A stretch of 56,712 bases of DNA from NCBI GenBank assembly GCA_027669155.1, contig JAQEDR010000016.1:1-56712 (forward strand), read 5' to 3'. The translations under genes and the position numbers were made by a program. This DNA comes from Peptoniphilaceae bacterium AM52-5BH. GTDB taxonomy: Bacteria; Bacillota; Clostridia; Tissierellales; Peptoniphilaceae. Positions 1 through 7,299 of this stretch are shown here, one piece after another (within the stretch, counting starts at the first letter, position 1; every line of letters starts with the position of its first letter). The notes beneath the pieces were generated by a model. That model was not told where the DNA came from, did no database searches, and saw only the letters and a list, made by a program, of their open reading frames with translations.

Positions 1-71
1 CACGAACTTAGTTTGCTTTAGGTGTCGCGATATTATTTGCAATTCATCATTTATAAAAAGAAAGGAAGATT

Positions 72-929
72 ATGAATATAGAAGAAGCAAAAAAAGAAAA
101 GCTCGATAGTATAGTCAAAGATCTCCTCAAAGAGAAATTTGTCCTAGCATTTTCTGGAGGAGTCGACTCATCTTTAATCTTAAAGCTTGCAAGTATGTAT
201 AGAAAAGAGAAAAACGATGTCGTAGCCATAATGTATAACACAAATACTACACCAGACGGAGACTTAGAAAACTCCCAAAACTTGGCAGATGAGATGGATG
301 TCGACCTAAGAGTTGTAGATATCGACGTATTCGACAACGAGTATATAAAACACAACACCATAGACAGATGCTATCATTGCAAGAGCTTTCTGTTCGAAGA
401 AGCCTTCAAGCTAAAAGATGAACTCGGCTACAAATACGTAGTAGATGGATCAAATCTCGATGACTACAAGGTCTTTAGACCAGGAGTGAGAGCCCTTAAC
501 GATAAGGGAGTTGTAAGTCCCTTGAAGGAAGCAGGCTTTACTAAGGATATGGTAAGGGCCTATGCCAAAGAGCTAAACTTATCAGTATACAAGAGACCTT
601 CTGCCCCATGTCTTGCGACTAGATTTCCATACAATGAATTGATTGATAAGGATAAATTCGAAGCAATTAATAAGGCAGAAATCTATCTAAAAGATCTGGG
701 TCTAGAAAATGTCCGTGTAAGAGTCTATGGAGATAATACTAGAATCGAAGTCGATAGGAAGGATTTTGATACAGTCTTCAGTAAGGTAGATGAAATTGTC
801 GCAAAACTTAAAGATTTTGGCTTTAAATATGTAAATCTTGACCTAGAAGGCTACAGGTCTGGGTCAATGGATGAGGTAATAGAAAAGGAAGATAAGCTTA
901 AGCTTAATCCATGGTTAGATCATGAATGA
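72..929 (+). CDS. larE: LarE, ATP-dependent sulfur transferase for the nickel-pincer cofactor
   Basis: LarE adenylates the pyridinium dicarboxylate mononucleotide made by LarB and converts its carboxylates to thiocarboxylates, giving the sulfur ligands of the nickel-pincer nucleotide of lactate racemase. The PP-loop ATP-binding motif SGGVDSS is at residues 28-34, and the length (285 aa) is normal. Cysteines lie at residues 100 and 103 (RCYHC) and 180 (SAPCLATR). Cys180 matches the sacrificial sulfur donor of the Lactobacillus enzyme. Having all three is the pattern reported for LarE enzymes that hold a [4Fe-4S] cluster, so catalytic rather than sacrificial sulfur transfer is inferred. The start follows a good AAAGGAAG ribosome site. 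It overlaps larB by 8 bp, so the two are coupled. No larA is visible; it may lie off the left edge. Confidence 0.93.
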   Translation: MNIEEAKKEKLDSIVKDLLKEKFVLAFSGGVDSSLILKLASMYRKEKNDVVAIMYNTNTTPDGDLENSQNLADEMDVDLRVVDIDVFDNEYIKHNTIDRCYHCKSFLFEEAFKLKDELGYKYVVDGSNLDDYKVFRPGVRALNDKGVVSPLKEAGFTKDMVRAYAKELNLSVYKRPSAPCLATRFPYNELIDKDKFEAINKAEIYLKDLGLENVRVRVYGDNTRIEVDRKDFDTVFSKVDEIVAKLKDFGFKYVNLDLEGYRSGSMDEVIEKEDKLKLNPWLDHE

Positions 930-1668
930 TAAAGAATTTTTAGAAAATATTAAAAACGGCAAGATGACAATTGATGAGGGCCTAGCCTATCTTAAGGACT
1001 TTAATTTTAAAGATATAGATATAGCAAAGCTCGACTTTCAAAGAAAAAATAGGAGGGGCTTTCCTGAAACAATCTTCTGCCAGGGCAAGGAGGACTTTGC
1101 CTTGGTGGAAATCTTCAAGGCCTTTGCCGAAAGAAGTGACTCAGTAATAGGTACTAGGGCAACTAAGGACCAATACGAGCTTGTAAAAAGGGAAATCCCT
1201 CAAGCAAAATACGACCCTACAGGAAGGATTATCTCCCTAGAATATGAAAGCCTTCCTCAGATTGGAAATATTGCCATTTGCACAGGAGGAACTGCAGATC
1301 TTTTCGTCGCAGAAGAAGCTGCCCTTACGGCGGAGTTTTTTGGGGCTAAGGTTAGCCGCTTTTACGATGTTGGAGTATCAGGACTACACAGGATGTTAAA
1401 TAAAATCGACGAGATTAAGAAAGCTAATGTAATAATTGCTATAGCCGGTATGGAAGGAGCACTTGCCACTGTCCTTGCAGGCCTTGTCGATAAGCCAATC
1501 ATAGCAGTACCAACTTCTGTGGGATACGGGGCAAGCTTTAATGGTATATCTGCTCTACTTACCATGCTTTCAACCTGCGCTGAGGGAATTTCTGTAGTAA
1601 ATATTGACAATGGCTACGGAGCAGCCTACGCTGCCTGCCAAATAAATAAACTAATAGAGGAGAAATAA
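922..1668 (+). CDS. larB: LarB, pyridinium-3,5-biscarboxylic acid mononucleotide synthase
   Basis: LarB carboxylates nicotinic acid adenine dinucleotide and hydrolyses it, making the first intermediate of the nickel-pincer cofactor. The 248-aa protein has the family layout: a short helical N-terminus, then a PurE-like AIR-carboxylase fold with the glycine-rich segments ICTGGTADL, VGVSGLHR and IAGMEGALATVLAGL and the PTSVGYGASFNG stretch. It overlaps the end of larE and ends one base before the larC start, so larE, larB and larC are one translational unit. The assignment is firm from sequence pattern and neighbours. Confidence 0.93.
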   Translation: MNDKEFLENIKNGKMTIDEGLAYLKDFNFKDIDIAKLDFQRKNRRGFPETIFCQGKEDFALVEIFKAFAERSDSVIGTRATKDQYELVKREIPQAKYDPTGRIISLEYESLPQIGNIAICTGGTADLFVAEEAALTAEFFGAKVSRFYDVGVSGLHRMLNKIDEIKKANVIIAIAGMEGALATVLAGLVDKPIIAVPTSVGYGASFNGISALLTMLSTCAEGISVVNIDNGYGAAYAACQINKLIEEK

Positions 1669-2568
1669 ATGGACTTATATTTTGAAATGTATTCGGGAAT
1701 AGCTGGAGATATGACAATTGGAGCTCTCCTAGACCTTGGGGCTAGCAAGGAAAAGCTAGTAGAAGCAATCGATTCCCTTGGGATTGATGGCTACAAACTT
1801 GTCTTTGACAGAGCCTTAAAAAGCGGAATCGACGCCTATAACTTCGATGTAATCTTAGAAAGTGAGAATCATGACGAAGATCACGACCATGAAATTCATG
1901 ACCACCATCACCACGAAGACCACGGCCATAATCATGACCATAGTCACGATCACAATCATGAACACAGCCACGATCACCACCATCATCATGATCATCACCA
2001 TAATCACGACCATAGCCACCACTCTCACAGCCATGTTCACAGAAATATCTCTGATATAGAAAAGATAATCAATGGATCAGACGTCCTTTCAGAAAAAGCA
2101 AAGAAAGACGCCCTAGGAATTTTTGATATCATAGGAGAAGCTGAGTCCAAAGCCCACGGCATAGATAAAAGCGAAGTCCACTTCCACGAAGTAGGAGCTA
2201 TCGATTCTATCATAGATATAGTAGGAGTAACAGTTCTTCTAGAAGACTTAGGTGTAGAAAACATCTACTTCTCCAAGCTCTTTGAAGGATGCGGTATGCA
2301 AAAATGTGCCCATGGCTATATGCCAATCCCAGTTCCTGCAGTAGCAAATATCTTAAGAGATTCAAATATAAGCCTCAATATCATAGACGATTATGGCGAA
2401 CACGTAACTCCAACCGGAGCTGCTATAGTTAAATATTTCTCGACAGGAGAGACAATCAAGGAATTTGCAATCAAGAAAATCGGCCTCGGTGCAGGCAACA
2501 AGGATTTTGAGAAGTCTACCAATATCCTAAGAGTTATGGAGATAGAAAATCCTAAAAAAAAAGCCTAA
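1669..2568 (+). CDS. larC: LarC N-terminal part (LarC1), nickel insertase with a His-rich loop
   Basis: LarC inserts nickel into the dithiolated pyridinium nucleotide in a CTP-dependent reaction. This reading frame gives the N-terminal 299 residues: the family start YSGIAGDMTIGALLDLG, then about 60 residues (roughly 63-122) that are nearly all His, Asp, Glu and Asn, a nickel-binding or nickel-storage loop, then the conserved EVGAIDSIIDIVG and HVTPTGAAI segments. The frame stops just after a run of nine A. The missing C-terminal domain follows in the -1 frame (2559-2996), so full-length LarC needs a frameshift, as described for Lactobacillus plantarum larC. A shifted product would be about 442 aa. 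The short form may itself be a product. Confidence 0.9.
   Translation: MDLYFEMYSGIAGDMTIGALLDLGASKEKLVEAIDSLGIDGYKLVFDRALKSGIDAYNFDVILESENHDEDHDHEIHDHHHHEDHGHNHDHSHDHNHEHSHDHHHHHDHHHNHDHSHHSHSHVHRNISDIEKIINGSDVLSEKAKKDALGIFDIIGEAESKAHGIDKSEVHFHEVGAIDSIIDIVGVTVLLEDLGVENIYFSKLFEGCGMQKCAHGYMPIPVPAVANILRDSNISLNIIDDYGEHVTPTGAAIVKYFSTGETIKEFAIKKIGLGAGNKDFEKSTNILRVMEIENPKKKA
2554..2562 (+). other. A9 slippery run: candidate programmed -1 frameshift site in larC
   Basis: Nine consecutive A residues read as three Lys codons in the larC1 frame, with GCC TAA following. A -1 slip on the run yields K-S-L-I-L-A-E-T-N-I-D-D, which restores the conserved ILAETNIDD start of the LarC C-terminal domain with no residue missing. 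The distance from slip site to stop is only one codon after the run. No strong downstream hairpin is evident by eye. A simple homopolymer indel in this strain or assembly would look identical. Confidence 0.7.
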
Positions 2569-2996
2569 TCTTAGCTGAGACAAACATAGACGATACAACA
2601 GGGGAAGTTTTGGGCTTTGTGATGGATAAATTAATGGAAGTTGCTAGGGACTCTTTCTACACTCCAATTTTCATGAAGAAAAACCGTCCTGCCTACAAGC
2701 TTTCCGTCCTTTGTGATAGGGAAAATATCGAAGAAGTCGAAAATATAATATTTTCTAACACGACCTCAATCGGTCTTAGAAAAATAGAAGTCGAAAGGTC
2801 AATCCTTGATAGAGAGATGATTACAATAGATCATGACGGTCTAAAGCTTTTCTTTAAGAAAGTCTATCACAAGGATTCTTCCTACATATATCCAGAATAT
2901 CAGTCAGCCAAAGACTTGGCGGAGAAAAAAAATATATCGATCAAAGAATCTTTTGAAAAGATGAAATCAATTTATGGAGAAAAATATGAAAATTAA
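2559..2996 (+). CDS. larC: LarC C-terminal part (LarC2), read in the -1 frame
   Basis: This frame, entered by a -1 slip at the A9 run, encodes about 145 residues of the LarC C-terminal catalytic domain, including ETNIDDTTGEVLGFVMDKL and the conserved TPIFMKKNRPAYKLSVLC segment that follows in all LarC proteins. The first ATG in this frame (2610) lies inside that conserved segment and has no convincing ribosome site, which argues against independent initiation. Its end overlaps the start of the lipoprotein gene, so the larEBC genes and the importer form one transcript. Confidence 0.85.
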   Translation, partial: KSLILAETNIDDTTGEVLGFVMDKLMEVARDSFYTPIFMKKNRPAYKLSVLCDRENIEEVENIIFSNTTSIGLRKIEVERSILDREMITIDHDGLKLFFKKVYHKDSSYIYPEYQSAKDLAEKKNISIKESFEKMKSIYGEKYEN

Positions 2997-4164
2997 ATTA
3001 AGAAACATAGGTCTTATGATAATCTTCCTCCTAGTCCTTGCCTCTTGTGGAGGAAATAAGGCAGCGGAAGAAAAAGTAGAGACTAAGGTAGAAAACAGAA
3101 AAAGCACAGAAGATAAGAGTGAGGCCAAACTTGTAATTGAAGATGTCCTAGGACGAAAGGTGGAGCTTGATAAGCCAATGGATAAGGTCATAATCCAAGG
3201 CTCAGGTTCTGGTGGTCCATTTATGACTATGATGTATCTAGATAAGGAGAATTTCTATAAGAAAATCGCCGCCATGGATGATGGTATAAAACTTCACAGA
3301 AATGACCTCTATCAAAGGCTAGTAGACAAAATCCCAGAACTTGATAATATCAAAAGAGTAAGTAACTTCGCTGATAACGACTTTTCCCTAGAAGAGCTCC
3401 TATCTATAGACGCTGATGGAATCATCGCTCCCGTTTCCTATAAGGCCCAACTAGATACAATCGAAGATAAGATAGGCATACCGATACTCTATGTAGACTA
3501 CCACAACCAAGACTTCGACGATCATCTAAAGTCTACCGAAATAATAGCCAAAGCTACAGGGCTTGATAAAAATCTCGACAAGCTAAACGGTTTCTACAAG
3601 GAAAAGATTGACTCAATGAAAGAAAGACTTGAGGATGTAAGTAATAAACCAAAGGTCTATCTAGAGCATGGATATGAGGGAGAACACGCCTACGGTAACT
3701 CATACGGCAACGAAATGATGTGGGGTAAGATTATAAACGATGCTGGCGGATACAATCTTACAGGAGATGTACTCGGAGAAAAGGAAGCGACTCCAGTTTC
3801 TGAGGAGTTTGTCCTATCCCAAGATCCTGATATGATTTTCATCACTGGAGCAGAATGGATAGAAAAACCTGAGTCAATGAAGATGGGCTTTGGAATTAGC
3901 CCGGAGGATGTAAGCAAAAAGATTGATAAATACAAGATACGAAACGGTTGGAAAGATTTGACCGCAATGAAGGAAAAAAATGTCTATGTCATAGGGCAAA
4001 ACTTAGCAAGGGACATGTGCGACTTCTACGCCTACGAGACTCTCGCCAAGACCTTTCACCCAGAGCTTTTCGAAGATGTGGACCCAGAGGCTGATATGAA
4101 AGATTTTTACGAAAACTTCATGCCTATAGAATATCAAGGAACTTGGTTTAGCAAATATGAGTAA
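2986..4164 (+). CDS. ABC importer substrate-binding lipoprotein (iron-chelate/nickel type)
   Basis: This is a cluster-type substrate-binding protein of the FecB/BtuF family. A short signal peptide ends in the lipobox LASC, so the mature protein is a membrane-anchored lipoprotein. A Lys/Glu-rich linker (about residues 25-50) precedes the binding domain, which opens with the family's DVLGRKVELDKP segment. The start at 2986 is chosen over the in-frame ATG at 2974 because GGAGA sits 6-7 bases upstream. It overlaps larC2 by 11 bp and the permease by 8 bp. Operon position behind larEBC suggests it captures nickel or a nickel chelate for the lactate-racemase cofactor. That substrate is inference; siderophore, heme or cobalamin cannot be excluded. 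Confidence 0.85.
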   Translation: MKIKLRNIGLMIIFLLVLASCGGNKAAEEKVETKVENRKSTEDKSEAKLVIEDVLGRKVELDKPMDKVIIQGSGSGGPFMTMMYLDKENFYKKIAAMDDGIKLHRNDLYQRLVDKIPELDNIKRVSNFADNDFSLEELLSIDADGIIAPVSYKAQLDTIEDKIGIPILYVDYHNQDFDDHLKSTEIIAKATGLDKNLDKLNGFYKEKIDSMKERLEDVSNKPKVYLEHGYEGEHAYGNSYGNEMMWGKIINDAGGYNLTGDVLGEKEATPVSEEFVLSQDPDMIFITGAEWIEKPESMKMGFGISPEDVSKKIDKYKIRNGWKDLTAMKEKNVYVIGQNLARDMCDFYAYETLAKTFHPELFEDVDPEADMKDFYENFMPIEYQGTWFSKYE

Positions 4165-5116
4165 GAATAAGAAGATTCTTATCCTAAGCTTTATCTGTCT
4201 TCTTGTATGTATCATAGACCTTTTCATTGGAGTAGGAGAACTTGTCCCAAAAGACCTCCTAAGCCTGAATGACCTTCAAAAAACTATTCTTTTTAAGATC
4301 AGAATGCCAGAGATGCTAACAGCCCTAGTGCTCGGCATGATTTTGGGCCTTGCTGGGGCTTGTATGCAGACTATCCTAGACAATCCCCTAGCAAGTCCCT
4401 TTACCCTAGGGGTCTCCTCAGCTGCAGGCTTTGGGGCCTCCCTCTTTCTCCTATTAGGTATATCGATTAATTTTATAGCCTTCGGGGCCATAGGTTTTGC
4501 CCTTATAGCTATAATCTTTGTCTATATAATATCTAGGAGAAACTTCGCCCACACAAACTCTATGATCCTTGCTGGAATTGCAGTCAAATTCTTCTTTGAC
4601 TCGCTTACAAGTCTTATGCAATACATATCCACAGACGAAACCCTAGCATCAATTGTATTTTGGCTCTTCGGTTCTGTTTCAAACACGAACCCTAAGCAAA
4701 TAATGATTCTTTTCTTCTCCTTTGTCCTCGCCTTTGTCCTAATTATCAAAGACAGTCACAAGCTTACTAGCTTGAGGTTTGGAGAAGATAGGGCGAAAAG
4801 TCTGGGAGTGGATGTCAAAAGGCTAAAGATTAAGACCTTTATGATAGTTTCTATTCTTTCCTCAATTGGGGTAAGCTTTGCAGGAGTAATAGGATTTATA
4901 GGCGTTATTGCCCCACATTTAGCGAGGAAAATCCTAGGAGAGGACCAAAGATATTATCTTATAGGATCGAGCCTTATAGGGGCGATTCTTTTGGTATTTT
5001 CATCAGGCCTATCCAAGATTGTAAAACCTGGAGCCATCCTTCCTATAGGAATCATAGCAAGTCTCGTTGGACTTCCTTTGATATTTATATTCTTTTTTGG
5101 AGGCAAAAATGATTGA
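4157..5116 (+). CDS. FecCD-family ABC importer permease
   Basis: A polytopic membrane protein of 319 aa of the FecCD/BtuC family, forming the translocation channel as a dimer. Recognisable family segments are RMPEMLTALVLGM near the N-terminus, GACMQTILDNPLASPFTLGVSSAAGFGAS, and FIGVIAPHLARKILGEDQRY, the cytoplasmic coupling region that contacts the ATPase. The start codon lies inside the 3' end of the lipoprotein gene and the stop lies inside the ATPase gene, so all three are coupled. Its partner genes make it the membrane unit of a probable metal importer serving the lar pathway. Confidence 0.9.
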   Translation: MSKNKKILILSFICLLVCIIDLFIGVGELVPKDLLSLNDLQKTILFKIRMPEMLTALVLGMILGLAGACMQTILDNPLASPFTLGVSSAAGFGASLFLLLGISINFIAFGAIGFALIAIIFVYIISRRNFAHTNSMILAGIAVKFFFDSLTSLMQYISTDETLASIVFWLFGSVSNTNPKQIMILFFSFVLAFVLIIKDSHKLTSLRFGEDRAKSLGVDVKRLKIKTFMIVSILSSIGVSFAGVIGFIGVIAPHLARKILGEDQRYYLIGSSLIGAILLVFSSGLSKIVKPGAILPIGIIASLVGLPLIFIFFFGGKND

Positions 5117-5819
5117 AGCTAAAAACTTAACAATCTCCTACGACAAGAAAGTAATAGATAATATTTCCTTTAAGATAGAAGAAGGTAAGGTAAATATCCT
5201 CATGGGAAGAAACGGATCAGGCAAATCGACTATCCTAAATGCTATAAGCGGAATCAAAAGTTACGAGGGTGAGATAAAAACAGACGGAAAAGTTTCCTAT
5301 CTTAATCAAAATATCAATTCTAAGGCAAAATTTACAGTCTTCGAGACTATATTGCTTGGCAAGGTAGCTGATCTTTCTCTAAGAATAACTAAGAACGATA
5401 AAAAAGATGTCGAAAAAATATTAGACCTATTAGATATAAGAGAGTACAAGGATAAGTGTATAAATAGATTGTCAGGTGGAGAAGTACAGAAGGTCTTTAT
5501 AGGCCAGGCCCTAGTCGCAAATCCCAAAATCCTCCTTCTAGACGAACCAGTAAGTGCCCTAGATCTCAAAAACCAGTACGACATAATGAGAATAATAAAG
5601 GATTTGACAGAAAAATTAAATCTTACTACATTAATAAGCCTCCACCAAATCGCCCTAATAGAAAAATTCGCCGATAATATCATCCTAATCGATAATAATA
5701 AAATCTACAGACAGGGTCCATCAAAGGAAGTTATGGATGAAGTGATGTTTAGAGATATATTCGAAATGGAGACAGATATTAGGGATTTTGATGGAAATAG
5801 GCATATATATTTCAAGTAA
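5109..5819 (+). CDS. FecE-family ABC importer ATPase
   Basis: This 236-aa nucleotide-binding subunit powers the FecCD-type permease upstream. Walker A is GRNGSGKST, the Q-loop lies at LNQNIN, the signature is LSGGEVQ and Walker B is ILLLDEPVSALD, followed by the H-loop LISLHQ. The start at 5109 is preferred over 5097 because GGAGGC precedes it at good spacing and the homology begins with MIEAKNLTISYDKK. It is the last gene of the larEBC-importer operon and is followed at once by a strong hairpin terminator. Confidence 0.92.
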   Translation: MIEAKNLTISYDKKVIDNISFKIEEGKVNILMGRNGSGKSTILNAISGIKSYEGEIKTDGKVSYLNQNINSKAKFTVFETILLGKVADLSLRITKNDKKDVEKILDLLDIREYKDKCINRLSGGEVQKVFIGQALVANPKILLLDEPVSALDLKNQYDIMRIIKDLTEKLNLTTLISLHQIALIEKFADNIILIDNNKIYRQGPSKEVMDEVMFRDIFEMETDIRDFDGNRHIYFK

Positions 5820-5820
5820 A

Positions 5821-5848
5821 AAATCGGGCATACAACCCGATTTTTTTT
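5821..5848. terminator. Bidirectional rho-independent terminator
   Basis: A 7-bp stem AATCGGG/CCCGATT with a 7-base loop is followed by eight T on the + strand and, read leftward, is flanked by A-runs that give a T-tail on the - strand. It separates the converging lar-importer operon and the Gate-domain gene. Confidence 0.9.
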
Positions 5849-5862
5849 GCCTATTTTTAATT

Positions 5863-7002
5863 TTATAAAAGTATCAAAGAAAACATATGGGCTGCAAAGC
5901 CTGCGCATAGGCCTCCTATGGTGTGGGAAAGAATTGCTGAACTTGTCATCTCCTTTGTATTTAGGGCATCCATCATAGCTATATGGGTTGATAGGTAGCC
6001 TGACCAACACATGCACATGGCAGTAAATACAGCTATATCATTTCCCGAAAGGCTTACTCCTTGCGCAAATTCCTTCACCAAACCTATAGCAGCTCCTGCA
6101 GAACCTAGGGCTGTTATTGGCACTGCTATGAAGGAGTCACTTGAAAAACCAAAGATTGGGCTTAGGATAAGGGATAATTTTTCTCCAAGCCAAGGAAGAA
6201 AGGCAACTCCCTGACCTATTTCTCCCGTATAGCCAGAAGCTGGCATAGGATTTGTTAGAAGCATCACCATAGTACAAATTGTGATTACTCCAGGGATAAT
6301 GGCAACTCCCATATCGACACCACGCTTGCCACCATAAAGGATAGCTTCAATAGCACGAGATCCAAAAGACCCTTCCCTTACCATCCTTGATCCTTCAGGT
6401 ATGCTTTCTACATTCTTAACTTCTACCATCTCTTCCGTTCCGTAGTATTTCTTGGTAAATCTTAACATTATCCTAACCGATATTATTGAACCTACAACTG
6501 CTCCTAGATTTCCAATAAGAGCAGCCTTGACAGCTCCTTCTACAGGAAGAGAGAACATAGTTGTTGTTACAATAAGACCCATACCAAAGGAAGTTCCGAG
6601 ATTGCATAGGGCTGGCATTTGAAACTTCCTAAAATATTTTTTGAAATTATCTTCATCGGCCAGGGTGAGTATGGCAGGATTATCTGACAGATAGCAGTTT
6701 AGTATGCCCAACGAAGAGGCACCAGGTAGATTGTAGATGGGTTTCATAATCTTAGATAAGAGAATATCGACCAAGGCAATAAAACCAAATTCAGAAAAAA
6801 GACTGGATAGGGCCCCTGCTATTACAGAGATACCCATTATGTAAAAACAAGTATCCATCAGTAGCCTATAGGCCGTATTCATTATGGTCGATAGCATATT
6901 GCTTGGCCCCATAATATGGCCAATCCAAGAAAAGATTCCAAAAAACACTATTATAAAGATGAAATTTTCTAAACTTATATTTTTCTTATAGCTTCTATTC
7001 AT
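5863..7002 (-). CDS. Gate-domain (nucleoside-recognition-like) membrane protein
   Basis: A polytopic inner-membrane protein (379 aa) with about nine to ten hydrophobic spans. The repeated segments with conserved small residues and Asn-Pro (LGILNCYLSDNPAILTLADEDNF, LGTSFGMGLIVTT) are typical of the Gate/nucleoside-recognition superfamily, which includes YjiH- and spore-maturation-like transporters. The transported substrate cannot be told from sequence. The ribosome site AAAGGGG precedes the ATG. It is monocistronic, transcribed toward the origin-distal lar operon and ended by the shared terminator. Family placement is by pattern recognition and is moderate in certainty. Confidence 0.6.
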   Translation of the reverse strand: MNRSYKKNISLENFIFIIVFFGIFSWIGHIMGPSNMLSTIMNTAYRLLMDTCFYIMGISVIAGALSSLFSEFGFIALVDILLSKIMKPIYNLPGASSLGILNCYLSDNPAILTLADEDNFKKYFRKFQMPALCNLGTSFGMGLIVTTTMFSLPVEGAVKAALIGNLGAVVGSIISVRIMLRFTKKYYGTEEMVEVKNVESIPEGSRMVREGSFGSRAIEAILYGGKRGVDMGVAIIPGVITICTMVMLLTNPMPASGYTGEIGQGVAFLPWLGEKLSLILSPIFGFSSDSFIAVPITALGSAGAAIGLVKEFAQGVSLSGNDIAVFTAMCMCWSGYLSTHIAMMDALNTKEMTSSAILSHTIGGLCAGFAAHMFSLILL

Positions 7003-7262
7003 GATTATTCCCCTTTATTTATAAGTAATTCCGATAATTATATACCGACTTCCTAATTAAATCATATAATTTTAAGAGATTTTAGTCAATCATTATAGGA
7101 TAATAAATTATTTATATCTCACTATCAAATATTTCCTTATAAATATCGACATATCTACTTTAAGATTAGATAAACTATGTTCTACTTAAGTCCATATATT
7201 TCTTTAATCTATAAGTTAAACACAAATTTAAGAAATCTCCCAAACTATTATAAATTTACCCA
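7003..7262. other. AT-rich intergenic stretch without a recognisable gene
   Basis: About 260 bp of very AT-rich DNA between the Gate-domain gene and the ftsH terminator. It must hold the Gate gene promoter, but several TATA-like candidates exist and none has a convincing -35 partner. No ORF, tRNA or repeat is seen. Confidence 0.5.
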
Positions 7263-7265
7263 TAG

Positions 7266-7291
7266 AAAAAGCTCCAAGCAAAGCCTGGAGC
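7266..7291 (-). terminator. Terminator of marR-ftsH
   Basis: On the - strand GCTCCAGGC pairs with the distal GCTTGGAGC around a TTT loop and is followed by a T-run, 9 bases past the ftsH stop. Confidence 0.88.
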
Positions 7292-7299
7292 AAAAGACA

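Noticed and set aside
1..71. Left-edge peptide FALGVAILFAIHHL ending at 57 in one frame, looking like the tail of a membrane protein
   Set aside because: An in-frame stop lies just before it (9-11) and the rest of any gene is outside the window, so no CDS can be supported.
1855..2059. Antisense and frame-shifted ORFs rich in Val/Met or Thr/Ile across the larC His-rich region
   Set aside because: They are by-products of the CAT/CAC/GAC codon run of the His-rich loop; no ribosome site or family signal.
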